A stretch of 64,000 bases of DNA, from positions 1,240,001-1,304,000 of the forward strand of contig NZ_CP080096.1 in assembly GCF_019428685.1 (NCBI RefSeq), read 5' to 3'. Below, one piece after another: positions 9,586 through 17,135 of the stretch. The notes beneath the pieces were generated by a model. The model was not told the DNA's origin and searched no databases. It saw only the letters and a program-made list of their open reading frames with translations. Source of the stretch: Paraburkholderia edwinii. GTDB taxonomy: Bacteria > Pseudomonadota > Gammaproteobacteria > Burkholderiales > Burkholderiaceae. Every line of letters begins with the position of its first letter. Positions within the stretch are counted from its first letter, which is position 1. The translations under genes were made by a program, and so were the position numbers.

Positions 9586-9896
9586 CGCGGCCTCTCATTC
9601 GGTGACGCGGATGGTTCATCGTCGCCGCGAGCGCCGGGCGGCGGACATTCATTATTTTTTATCATTATTATTGACGAACGTTTATGCGTTGGATTCATGC
9701 GAAAATTGCTCGATATATTCGTGTATATACGTCGAATATGCGGCGAAAGCCGCCGATCCGGCGACGCATACAATGTGGGACGGATCGCGGTGCACCAACT
9801 GTACTGAAGGGCATCCGCTGTAACTGTGCTCCTCTGCTGGACCTCGGCGGAGGCAGGTTGCGGAGTAATGCGTGAAGCAATAGATCGGAGTGACAC
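9586..9896. promoter_or_regulatory. Divergent intergenic region with a 7-bp inverted repeat (9715-9739)
   Basis: The space between the aldehyde dehydrogenase and M24 peptidase starts is AT-rich at 9650-9740. It holds ATATTCG at 9715-9721 and its exact complement CGAATAT at 9733-9739, separated by 11 bases that include GTATATAC. This is a plausible operator for a dimeric regulator serving both genes. No regulator gene lies adjacent. No further gene was seen in this stretch. Confidence 0.4.
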
Positions 9897-10556
9897 ATGA
9901 ACATCGAAGCGAAACAGCAGGTGGGTCAGAGCTTTTCCATAGCGGCGATGCGGCACGCGCGTGACATGACCTGGGTGGCGGTTGAAAAGATCGCGGCGGC
10001 GATCCGACCAGGCATGCACGAATCCGAAGCGAACGCGCTGGGCAAGAAGCTGTTGCAGGAAATGGGCATGGACCGCATCTGGCACCCGGTGCTGATCCGC
10101 TTCGGCGAAGACACGCTACGGACCTTCAAGGAGCGCTCCGCGGGCGACCCCACGCTCGGTTCGGACGATATCTTCTTTATCGATCTGGGCGTGGTGTGGG
10201 ATGGCCACGAAGGCGACGCCGGCGCGACGTTCGCTGTCGGCGACGACAACGATATGCAGCGCTGTGCCGAAGCGGCAAAGACGGTGTTTGACGAGGTTGC
10301 CAGGCATTGGCGCGACACCGGCTGCAGTGGTATCGCGTTGTACGAATATGCGGCCGCGCGTGCCGAGGCACACGGCTGGCGGCTTAATGTGGACATCAAA
10401 GGCCATCGCGTGAGCGACTTCCCGCATGCCATCTACAAAGCCGGCAATCTTGGCGATTTCGACAAGCAGCCGGCCGCGGGCTTGTGGATCCTCGAGATTC
10501 AGATTGCGCATCCCACGCGTGCGTTTGGCGCGTTTTACGAAGATCTGCTTGTGTAA
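9897..10556 (+). CDS. M24 family metallopeptidase (aminopeptidase P/methionyl aminopeptidase fold)
   Basis: 219 aa, a single pita-bread domain without the N-terminal creatinase domain. The five metal ligands of the family can be placed: Asp96 (FIDLG), Asp107 (EGDAGATF), His170 (KGHRVSDF), Glu200 (ILEIQ) and Glu215 (YEDLL). His63 (IWHP) fits the substrate-binding histidine. It probably cleaves an N-terminal residue or a C-N bond. Because many short M24 proteins in catabolic loci act on small molecules, peptidase activity is not certain. It is divergent from the aldehyde dehydrogenase. Confidence 0.8.
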   Translation: MNIEAKQQVGQSFSIAAMRHARDMTWVAVEKIAAAIRPGMHESEANALGKKLLQEMGMDRIWHPVLIRFGEDTLRTFKERSAGDPTLGSDDIFFIDLGVVWDGHEGDAGATFAVGDDNDMQRCAEAAKTVFDEVARHWRDTGCSGIALYEYAAARAEAHGWRLNVDIKGHRVSDFPHAIYKAGNLGDFDKQPAAGLWILEIQIAHPTRAFGAFYEDLLV

Positions 10557-10702
10557 AGCGTAGCGTTTTGATGCACCCAACTTGAGCTACCTTGAGCTGC
10601 GGCGCATCGACGTCATTGTCGAAGACAGCATCAATCCCGCCGTCTCGCTTGCAAACGAAAAGCCGGGCATGACGATTTCGCGGAAGTACGCCTTAAGCGC
10701 GG

Positions 10703-11114
10703 TCAAGGCGATCCGCCGTCGACAAAAAAAGTGGGGCGCGCCAGCACGACGCGCTCGATGGTTGCGCCCGCATCGAATTGCGCGCATTGCCTGAGATGGC
10801 GCAGAAACAGCGCGACAACGTCCGTATTGCGAATCGCGATCGACGCCCATGTCGGTCGTGTCGGTCGTGTCGTCGGCGAGTGCAGCGCCAAGGATGCTCT
10901 TGATCAAGCGCATCAACCTTCCGTTGAATCCAGCGAGGTACGCGGCGAGCGTCGCGCGGCCGAATACACGGACTCTGTTCGTCAGCGTTGAAAAAGGATC
11001 CGCGGTCCACGGTGTCCGATGCTCGTCTTCAATCTATGCGAAATGCATCATTCCGTCGCGAGGAATGGCGGCGGCGGAGTTCGACGCACCGAAATTGATA
11101 GCGCAGTAAGTCAT
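10703..11114 (-). pseudogene. Decayed 5' fragment of a YegD-like Hsp70 family protein
   Basis: Read leftward from an ATG at 11114, the DNA encodes MTYCAINFGASNSAAAIP, the N-terminal ATP-binding signature of Hsp70/YegD-like proteins, then a stop near 11034. Matching pieces continue in other frames: DRGSFFNADE, then RVFGRATLAAYLAGFNGRL and MRLIKSILGAALADDTTD, then NTDVVALFLRHLRQCAQFDAG and IERVVLARPTFFVDGG, ending in a stop at 10703. At least three frame changes and the missing last two thirds show it is not functional. The left end lies at or just beyond a run of seven A at 10725-10731. The family assignment is from memory of the conserved blocks. Confidence 0.7.
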
Positions 11115-11416
11115 TTCGATTCGAATTGTCAGTGAAAACCCTGGAACTGAAAAAGTGTTGACAGTTTGCATAAGACGATAGACACTTCGCATCAAGCTGA
11201 TTCGTCGCAGTAAGGCAATCGGCGAAGCGCCGGTGTCGAGTGATCTCTCGCCTCTCGGGCCGGCGTTGGAGGAGACGGATGCGAGCACGTGCAGCGGGCC
11301 ATTCACGGCCTTGCGCTTCGCGGCTCGATATCGACGAAGAGTCCGCAGCCTGTTCACGCACACGAACCGGCGGCGGGGTGTCCTTGCAATCTCAACTAGA
11401 AACTAAGGATCCCGAA
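11115..11416. other. Porin upstream region
   Basis: About 300 bases between the Hsp70-like remnant and the porin start. It contains the 19-bp promoter element at 11152-11170 and otherwise no coding sequence I can support. The long leader implied (about 230 bases from the element to the ATG) is unusual and could carry further regulatory signals. Confidence 0.4.
11152..11170 (+). promoter_or_regulatory. Shared 19-bp promoter element, copy 1 (porin)
   Basis: AAAGTGTTGACAGTTTGCA contains a perfect -35 hexamer TTGACA at 11158-11163. The same sequence, with one mismatch, occurs in front of the GntR regulator at 12657-12675. A following TAGAC is also common to both. It may be both promoter and operator. 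Confidence 0.5.
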
Positions 11417-12580
11417 ATGACAGTCAGGAGGGTGCAGCAGGTGTTATCTGTTATCGCGCTGGGCGGAATGGCCGGCGCGGTGCATGCACAAGGCAGCGTG
11501 ACGCTTTATGGTTTGACGGATGCCGGCATTAGCTACGTGAACAACGCGGCCGGCGCCGATGGTAAAAGCCATAGCCTTGTGAAATTCGACGACGGGATCG
11601 ATGGCGGCAACCGCATCGGTTTCAAAGGCACCGAAGATCTCGGCGGCGGATACAAGGCGATCTTCACGTTGGAGAACGGTTTCGGCCTCGCGGACGGCTC
11701 GATCAGCCAGGGCGGCGCGCTGTTCGGTCGTCAGGCGTTTGTCGGTGTGACCAAAAAAGATATCGGCACGTTTACGCTGGGCCGCCAGTACCCGTTTTCG
11801 CACGACTATCTGAACCGGTTCGCGACAGGTGGCCTCACGGTCGGCGATGCGTACATGTATCACATCGATACGCTCGATCTGCTGACGTCGGTGCGGATCA
11901 ATAATTCCGTGAAGTTCAACAGCGCGCAGTTCTACGGCTTCCGCGTTGGCGCGATGTACGGCTTTTCGAATCAGGCCGGCGAATTCGACGGCTCGAACGG
12001 AAATAATGGCAGCGGCGGATCGTCGAGAACGTACAGCTTCGGTGTCAATTACAACAACGGCCCGTTCAGCATGGCGTTCGCGTACACCGATATCACCTAT
12101 CCGCTGCAAACTGCGCCGCCGCTCAAACTCACGCTTGCGAATCTCGCGCCGCTCGGCGAACGCGATCTGCGTACGTATGGTGTCGGCGCGAAGTACCGGT
12201 ATGGGCCCGCGCTCGGCTATGCGTTGTGGACTAACACGCGTCTCGAGAATCTCGATCACAGCGCTGCGACGCTGAACATTTATGAAGGCGGTGTCGTGTA
12301 CAACATCACGCCGGTCTGGATCGGGGCGCTCGGCTACACGCGCACGCAGGTGACGGGATCGGCGAACGGCACGTGGAACCAGTTCAATAGCAGCATCGAA
12401 TATCTGCTGAGTAAGCGCACGAGCGTGTATGCGCTCGCGATCTATCAGAAGGCGTCCGGTTCGAACAATGGTGTACCGGTACAGGCGATGATCGGCAAGT
12501 CGACGAGCTACTTCGGTAATTCAGGCAGCGATGCGCTGAATCAGCTCGCATTCCGGATCGGGATACAGCACAAATTCTGA
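11417..12580 (+). CDS. General porin, OmpC/Gram-negative porin type
   Basis: 387 aa, a 16-stranded outer membrane trimeric porin of the Burkholderia type. The signal peptide ends in AVHA before the mature start QGSVTLYGLTDAG, which is the family hallmark. The sequence carries the usual turns GFKGTEDLGGG, FTLENGF and LFGRQAFVGV, and ends in the terminal phenylalanine (IQHKF) needed for Bam-dependent insertion. The ATG at 11417 follows an AAGGAT. It begins the catabolic island and shares a promoter element with the GntR regulator downstream, so it probably admits the substrate of that pathway. Confidence 0.92.
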   Translation: MTVRRVQQVLSVIALGGMAGAVHAQGSVTLYGLTDAGISYVNNAAGADGKSHSLVKFDDGIDGGNRIGFKGTEDLGGGYKAIFTLENGFGLADGSISQGGALFGRQAFVGVTKKDIGTFTLGRQYPFSHDYLNRFATGGLTVGDAYMYHIDTLDLLTSVRINNSVKFNSAQFYGFRVGAMYGFSNQAGEFDGSNGNNGSGGSSRTYSFGVNYNNGPFSMAFAYTDITYPLQTAPPLKLTLANLAPLGERDLRTYGVGAKYRYGPALGYALWTNTRLENLDHSAATLNIYEGGVVYNITPVWIGALGYTRTQVTGSANGTWNQFNSSIEYLLSKRTSVYALAIYQKASGSNNGVPVQAMIGKSTSYFGNSGSDALNQLAFRIGIQHKF

Positions 12581-12656
12581 TCGAAGTCCCGGTTGAAATG
12601 GACCGGAGTGGGTAGCGCAAGTGGGGACGATACGTGTTATGCAATCGTCAAAAAGT

Positions 12657-12675
12657 AAAGTGTTGACAGTTTTCA
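12657..12675 (+). promoter_or_regulatory. Shared 19-bp promoter element, copy 2 (GntR regulator)
   Basis: AAAGTGTTGACAGTTTTCA differs from the porin copy at one position. The TTGACA at 12663-12668 is followed after 17 bases by TAGACT, a fair -10. The ATG at 12699 is only 13 bases beyond that, so the regulator is translated from a very short leader and could repress itself here. Confidence 0.5.
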
Positions 12676-12698
12676 CATGGCAACCTAGACTTCTTTGT

Positions 12699-13439
12699 AT
12701 GGAAATCGATCAAAAACCGACTATGGTCTCCCTTGCCGAATTTCGTGCTCACACGCTAACCGGCATGGTCCAGCATGAAATCGAGCGAATGATATTGAGC
12801 GGCGAGCTCGCTCCCGGCAAACGGCTGAATGAAAAGGCCGTGGCAGACAAACTGTCTGTCAGCCGCGGCCCGGTACGCGAAGCGTGTCGGGCTCTCGCCG
12901 AACTGGGCCTCGTGTATCTCGTGCCGAATCGCGGCGTATTCATCAAGAAGGTCACGCGTGACGATGCGATCGAGGTCTACGAGCTGCGCGCAGGCTTCAC
13001 GGCGCTATCGGCGTCGCTGCTCGCACCAGTTCTCACGCCGGCGATGGCCGAAAAGCTCGACGCTTACGTGGACGAAATGCAGGAGGCCGCCGAGCAGGGC
13101 GACTTTTCGCGCTTTGATCCGCTCAATCTCGAGTTTCACGACTACATCGTCGAATCGACCGGCAATTCGCGGTTGATCAAGGTGTATCGCGGCTGCGTGA
13201 AGGAGTTTCATCTGTTCCGCGTGCACGGCATGGTTCAGCGCGGCGCGCTGCTCGCGTCGAATGAAGAGCATCGCGAGATTGTCGATGCGCTAAAGGCGCA
13301 CAACGCAGTGCTCAGTTACGACAAGAGTTTCAGCCACGTCTCGAAGGGTAAGGAGCGCATGCTCCAGGCACTCGACGATCTGGCGAAGAACGCCGCTGAC
13401 GATCAGAGCGACGAAGAAATCGACGACTCGATCGCCTGA
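12699..13439 (+). CDS. GntR family regulator, FadR subfamily (FCD domain)
   Basis: 246 aa from the ATG at 12699. A longer reading from 12621 would run through the promoter and is rejected. The N-terminal winged HTH (about residues 18-85) carries LNEKAVADKLSVSRGPVREA, a textbook GntR motif. The C-terminal FCD domain has the helix LNLEFHDYIVESTGN and NEEHREIVDAL, whose histidines are usual metal ligands. FCD-type GntR proteins mostly sense organic acids. It lies between the porin and the decarboxylase-like gene and is the only regulator of the 11-23 kb island. Confidence 0.88.
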   Translation: MEIDQKPTMVSLAEFRAHTLTGMVQHEIERMILSGELAPGKRLNEKAVADKLSVSRGPVREACRALAELGLVYLVPNRGVFIKKVTRDDAIEVYELRAGFTALSASLLAPVLTPAMAEKLDAYVDEMQEAAEQGDFSRFDPLNLEFHDYIVESTGNSRLIKVYRGCVKEFHLFRVHGMVQRGALLASNEEHREIVDALKAHNAVLSYDKSFSHVSKGKERMLQALDDLAKNAADDQSDEEIDDSIA

Positions 13440-13511
13440 ATAAGCGGCGACTCCGTCTCATACGCGGCAGCGGTCGTCGCGTGACAAGCCTGATGAGGCG
13501 GGGTCGCATCT

Positions 13512-13568
13512 AATGTCGAAATAACTGCCAAAAAAGTCGCCGCGGCAAAGCGACATTTCATTATTTCG
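13512..13568. promoter_or_regulatory. Nested inverted repeats before the decarboxylase-like gene
   Basis: AATGTCG at 13512-13518 pairs with CGACATT at 13551-13557, and CGAAATAA at 13517-13524 pairs with TTATTTCG at 13561-13568. Between them lies GTCGC-N8-GCGAC. The region is between the GntR stop and the next start. It may be an operator or a weak terminator and antiterminator; the sequence alone does not decide. Confidence 0.35.
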
Positions 13569-13669
13569 TACACCGAAATGGTGGCGCGTTTTTGTGGTGG
13601 AAGTTAACCGGTGAATTCGCACGCGTTCGCGCGGTGAATTCGATTATCAGCAACCAGCAGCCCATCCGT

Positions 13670-14653
13670 ATGCTCGAACTATCGCTTGCATGCCAACTGA
13701 CGGACCGCACACGAGCACTCATCGACGGCAAAGCAGCCATCGACGGTTGCAACATCAACTTTATCAATGGCCCTGCGGAGGAACTGTTTCAGCGCGCTTT
13801 CCGGCACGGCGAGTTCGACATCGCTGAACTGTCGCTCGGCACGCATCTGATGACGACCGCGCACGGGCAAAGCCGTTATGTCGCGATTCCAGTGTTTCTG
13901 TCGCGCTCGTTCAGGCATTCCGCGATTTACGTACGGGGTGACTGCGGCATCGAGCGCCCTGAGATGCTCAAAGGCCGCAGGATTGGCGTGCCGGATTTTC
14001 AGCAGACGGCCGGCATCTGGGTGCGCGGCATGTTGAACGATGAATACGGCGTGCGCAGCAGCGACGTTCGCTGGGTAACCGGCGGGCTTGAGCAGACGGG
14101 CCGCCAGGCTCGCGTGCCGTACAGCCTGCCCGAGGAGATCCACGTCGAACCGATTGCGGCCAGCGACACGCTGGCCATGCTGCTCGATCGCGGCGAGATC
14201 GACGCGGTGATCGCGCCGAAGCCGCCGTCATGTTTCGGTCGCAATCCGGACGTTCGGCGTCTCTTCCCCAAGTATCGTGAGGCGGAAGAGGCATGGTTCG
14301 CGAAAACGGGACTTTTCCCGCTGATGCATGTGGTCGGCATTCGCCGCACGCTGGTCGAAGCGCATCCGTGGTTGCCGGTCAACGTCTACGCGGCGTTCTG
14401 CAAATCGCGCGACATTGCGCTGGGCGAGCTGTCGATCATGGACACGCTGCGCGTCATGCATCCATGGCTCGTGTCGGAAGTCGAGCGCGTACGGGCGCTA
14501 ATGGGTCAGGACTTCTGGCGCTACGGGGTCGCAGAGAACCGCGCGGACCTCGACACCTTGCAGCGTTATGCGAAAAACGACGGATTGATCGAGCACGAAG
14601 TACCAATCGAACAGCTATTCTCAGGCAGCACGTTCGACAGTTTCCGCTTCTAG
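13670..14653 (+). CDS. 4,5-dihydroxyphthalate decarboxylase-like protein
   Basis: 327 aa from the ATG at 13670, starting MLELSLACQLTDRTRALIDG. The fold is that of periplasmic binding proteins (NMT1/Pht5 group), but there is no signal peptide, so it is cytoplasmic. Pht5 of phthalate degraders removes a carboxyl group from 4,5-dihydroxyphthalate to give protocatechuate. FDIAELSLGTHLMTTAHG and RRIGVPDFQQTAGIWVRG are typical of that group. It follows the GntR gene and precedes a TctC gene, which fits a pathway for an aromatic di- or tricarboxylate. The exact substrate is inferred. Confidence 0.7.
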   Translation: MLELSLACQLTDRTRALIDGKAAIDGCNINFINGPAEELFQRAFRHGEFDIAELSLGTHLMTTAHGQSRYVAIPVFLSRSFRHSAIYVRGDCGIERPEMLKGRRIGVPDFQQTAGIWVRGMLNDEYGVRSSDVRWVTGGLEQTGRQARVPYSLPEEIHVEPIAASDTLAMLLDRGEIDAVIAPKPPSCFGRNPDVRRLFPKYREAEEAWFAKTGLFPLMHVVGIRRTLVEAHPWLPVNVYAAFCKSRDIALGELSIMDTLRVMHPWLVSEVERVRALMGQDFWRYGVAENRADLDTLQRYAKNDGLIEHEVPIEQLFSGSTFDSFRF

Positions 14654-14754
14654 TCCCGCTTCAGGTCGCGACGCGCAACACGCGAATGACGCGCGAAACG
14701 TACGCGACACCTTGTACAGAAACACGAATAACCCTGCATACAGGAGACGAAGTA

Positions 14755-15750
14755 ATGAGAAGGAGGCAAGCTTTGACGGCGATCGCAAGTGCGGGTGCTG
14801 CGCTTCTGGTTGCAAATCCCGTAATGAGCTTCGCGGCCGAAACATGGCAACCGCATCGGCCCGTCGAAATCGTCGTGCCGAGCGCGCCCGGCGGTGGGCT
14901 CGATCTCGTCGCGCGCACCTTGCAAAGCGTGATCCAGCAGGAAAAGCTGTCGAGCCGGCCGGTCACTGTGCTCAATCGTCCCGGCGGCGGCGGTACGGTC
15001 AGCATCGCATATATCAACTCGCACGAGGGCGACGGGCATTACGTGACGGTCCAGGCGTTGCCGCTGATCACAAACCATATCACCGGCCTCAGCACCATCG
15101 GGCTCAACGACGTGACGCCGCTCGCGGTGTTCGTGACGGAACAGGTGGTGTTTTCGGTGCCGGGCAACTCGCCGATCAAATCAGGCAAAGACCTCGTCGA
15201 CATGCTGAAGAAAGATCCGCAGAGCGTCGCGATGGGCGTATCGAGTTCGCCCGGCGGTCAAAGCCACGATGCCGCAGCGCTCGTGATCAAGGCTGCGGGC
15301 CAGGACCCGAAAAAGCTCAAGGTCGTGTTCTTCGATTCCGGCGGCGAAGCGATGACCGCGCTGATGGGCGGACACGTCACGGTTGCTGCCACGCCGGCCG
15401 GCGTCGTGCTTGGGCCGAGTGAGGCAGGGCGCGTGCGCATGATCGCGATTCCGGGCCCGCATCGCGAGCAGGGTGCGCTTGCGAACGTGCCGACCTGGAA
15501 AGAGCAGGGCCTCGATATCGACTTCACGACATGGCGCGTGCTGGTCGGGCCGAAAAACATGACGCCTGCCGAGATCGCCTGGTGGGACAACGTGCTGAAG
15601 AAGGCAACCGCGTCGCCGGAATGGGCGACCGCGGTCAAACGCAATCTTTGGACTGCGGATTACAAGGACAGCGCGCAGACCCGCGCCTTCCTGCAAAGCG
15701 AACAGGCGCGGCTCACGCCGCTGCTCGGCGATCTCGGTCTCGCCAGATGA
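14755..15750 (+). CDS. Tripartite tricarboxylate transporter substrate-binding protein (TctC/Bug family)
   Basis: 331 aa periplasmic binding protein. The ATG at 14755 has CAGGAGA upstream. The signal peptide begins MRRRQALTAIASAGAALL; the RRRQ start suggests possible Tat export. The Bug signatures VEIVVPSAPGGGLDLVART and VLNRPGGGGTVSIAYI are present. It should capture an organic acid and hand it to the TctAB permease encoded just downstream. It is separated from TctB by a small VOC gene, which is unusual, since tctC, tctB and tctA are normally adjacent. Confidence 0.9.
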   Translation: MRRRQALTAIASAGAALLVANPVMSFAAETWQPHRPVEIVVPSAPGGGLDLVARTLQSVIQQEKLSSRPVTVLNRPGGGGTVSIAYINSHEGDGHYVTVQALPLITNHITGLSTIGLNDVTPLAVFVTEQVVFSVPGNSPIKSGKDLVDMLKKDPQSVAMGVSSSPGGQSHDAAALVIKAAGQDPKKLKVVFFDSGGEAMTALMGGHVTVAATPAGVVLGPSEAGRVRMIAIPGPHREQGALANVPTWKEQGLDIDFTTWRVLVGPKNMTPAEIAWWDNVLKKATASPEWATAVKRNLWTADYKDSAQTRAFLQSEQARLTPLLGDLGLAR

Positions 15751-15765
15751 GCGTCCGCTCCTCCT

Positions 15766-15838
15766 TTTAACCTGCTTTAACCCGCTTTAGTCCCTTCGAC
15801 CTCTTAAGCTCTTTAACCTTTAACCCGCAGTACCCAAC
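15766..15838. repeat. Degenerate TTTAACC repeat tract
   Basis: Between TctC and the VOC gene the motif TTTAACC or a close variant recurs four times, two copies in a 10-11-base period (TTTAACCTGC, TTTAACCCGC). It makes an unusually pyrimidine-rich intercistronic stretch. No function is evident. Confidence 0.35.
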
Positions 15839-15853
15839 GCACTGGAGAAGCTT

Positions 15854-16234
15854 ATGTCCCGCATCGTTCACCTCGCAGTCAAAGTCGACGACCTCGAGGC
15901 GGCAACCCGTTTCTATACCGAAGTGTTCGGCTTCCAGGAAGTGAAAACGGGCCGCAACCGTCAGCATATTTCGCGTCATATGACCGATGGCCACATCGAT
16001 TTCACGCTGATGAAGTACGACAGCGAAGACTCGCACGAAGCGCAGATCGCAGGGCCGGGTCCGCGTCTGCATCACTGGGGCGTGACGGTTGACGACCAGG
16101 AAGCGGCGGCGGAAAAGATCCGGCAATACGGCGGCGAGATTCTGTCGGCGAAGGGCGAAGGCGCGCTGAAATTCCGCGCGCCGGACGGCACCATCGCCGA
16201 GGTCGTGAAGCCGGGCCGCTATAACGAAAAATAA
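15854..16234 (+). CDS. VOC family protein (glyoxalase/dioxygenase fold)
   Basis: 126 aa, one vicinal-oxygen-chelate module made of two beta-alpha-beta-beta-beta halves. His6 (IVHLAVKV), the histidines of LHHWGVTVDD and a Glu in IAEVVKPG are placed as metal ligands would be. VOC proteins include lactoylglutathione lyases, ring-cleavage dioxygenases and isomerases. At this size, a lyase or isomerase acting on a pathway intermediate is more likely than a full dioxygenase. Its position inside the tct gene set ties it to catabolism of the imported acid. Confidence 0.75.
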   Translation: MSRIVHLAVKVDDLEAATRFYTEVFGFQEVKTGRNRQHISRHMTDGHIDFTLMKYDSEDSHEAQIAGPGPRLHHWGVTVDDQEAAAEKIRQYGGEILSAKGEGALKFRAPDGTIAEVVKPGRYNEK

Positions 16235-16447
16235 ACTGGCACGTCACGCATAACGGGGAGGCGGCGTCGCGCCGCACTCCGTTCGAGCGTCCTCTCGCGG
16301 CCGCCGCGCACAAACCGCACTGTCATGCCGCAATCGTGGCGGACAGGCGGCAGCGCGACCGGCGTACCTCACAGATTCACAACTGACCGTTGCCGCGGGT
16401 TGCGCCATCGTATGCACCCGCTCCGGCCGGTCAGTGCTGGAGGAGAC

Positions 16448-17125
16448 ATGAAGAGCGTGAAAGGCGATGTCTGGCTGGCGATCGTCGTGATTGTCGGCGC
16501 AGCCATTTACCTGTACCTGGACCTGCAGTTGCCGGAGGTCAGACTCAGCGACCCGCTTGGGCCCAAGGCATTTCCCGCGCTGGTCGGCGTCGGGTTGATT
16601 TCATCTGCACTGCTGCTCCTGTTCGAAGGTCATAGCAAGGCGCGTCATGCGGCGCATCCGGAGCGGATAGAAAGCGGAAAGGATACCGAAGCGAACGCAC
16701 AGAAGCAGCCCGACACCGTCACGCCGCGATTTGCACTCGAGGCACGTACCGATACGTCTACCGCGCGTTACGGCCAGGAATCCGGGACGGCAGCAGCGAC
16801 TGCAACTGCAACAGCTACAGCGAGCGGTAACGAGCACGCCGATTCGCATGCAGACGCCGCCGACTCCAGCGACGCGAATCCAAAAAAGCTCCCGCGCTAC
16901 GTGCTGGTCGGCATGCTGCTATGGACCGTTGCCTATTACTTCTGCTTCGACCGCGCAGGCTATCTGCTATCGACCACGGTATTTCTTCTAGGTCTGCTCA
17001 GCTACTTCAACCGCAAGCGGCACAAGACCAATTTCGCGGTCGCAATCGGCGTTGCGGTCGTGCTCGATCTGCTTTTTTCGCAGTTGCTTAGCGTTCCGAT
17101 GCCGCAAGGCATCCTCCCATTCTGA
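16448..17125 (+). CDS. tctB: Tripartite tricarboxylate transporter small membrane protein TctB, with long linker
   Basis: 225 aa with AGGAGAC before the ATG at 16448. There are four helices: about residues 8-27 and 40-60, then two or three near 150-220. TctB is usually about 150 aa. Here a hydrophilic stretch of some 80 residues (about 63-145) separates the two helix pairs. It is rich in Ala, Thr, Asp and His and includes GTAAATATATATASGN, so it looks like an unstructured loop. The ends of the protein (LPEVRLSDPLGPKAFPAL and QLLSVPMPQGILPF) are normal TctB. It works with TctA, 10 bases downstream. Confidence 0.85.
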   Translation: MKSVKGDVWLAIVVIVGAAIYLYLDLQLPEVRLSDPLGPKAFPALVGVGLISSALLLLFEGHSKARHAAHPERIESGKDTEANAQKQPDTVTPRFALEARTDTSTARYGQESGTAAATATATATASGNEHADSHADAADSSDANPKKLPRYVLVGMLLWTVAYYFCFDRAGYLLSTTVFLLGLLSYFNRKRHKTNFAVAIGVAVVLDLLFSQLLSVPMPQGILPF

Positions 17126-17135
17126 GGCGGTCGCA

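Noticed and set aside
8860..9807. Rightward open frame of 315 codons opposite the aldehyde dehydrogenase
   Set aside because: Antisense of a well-conserved enzyme; Arg/His-rich and without homology signals.
10582..10794. Small rightward open frame after the M24 gene
   Set aside because: No ribosome-binding site or family signal. The segment overlaps the Hsp70-like remnant read on the other strand.
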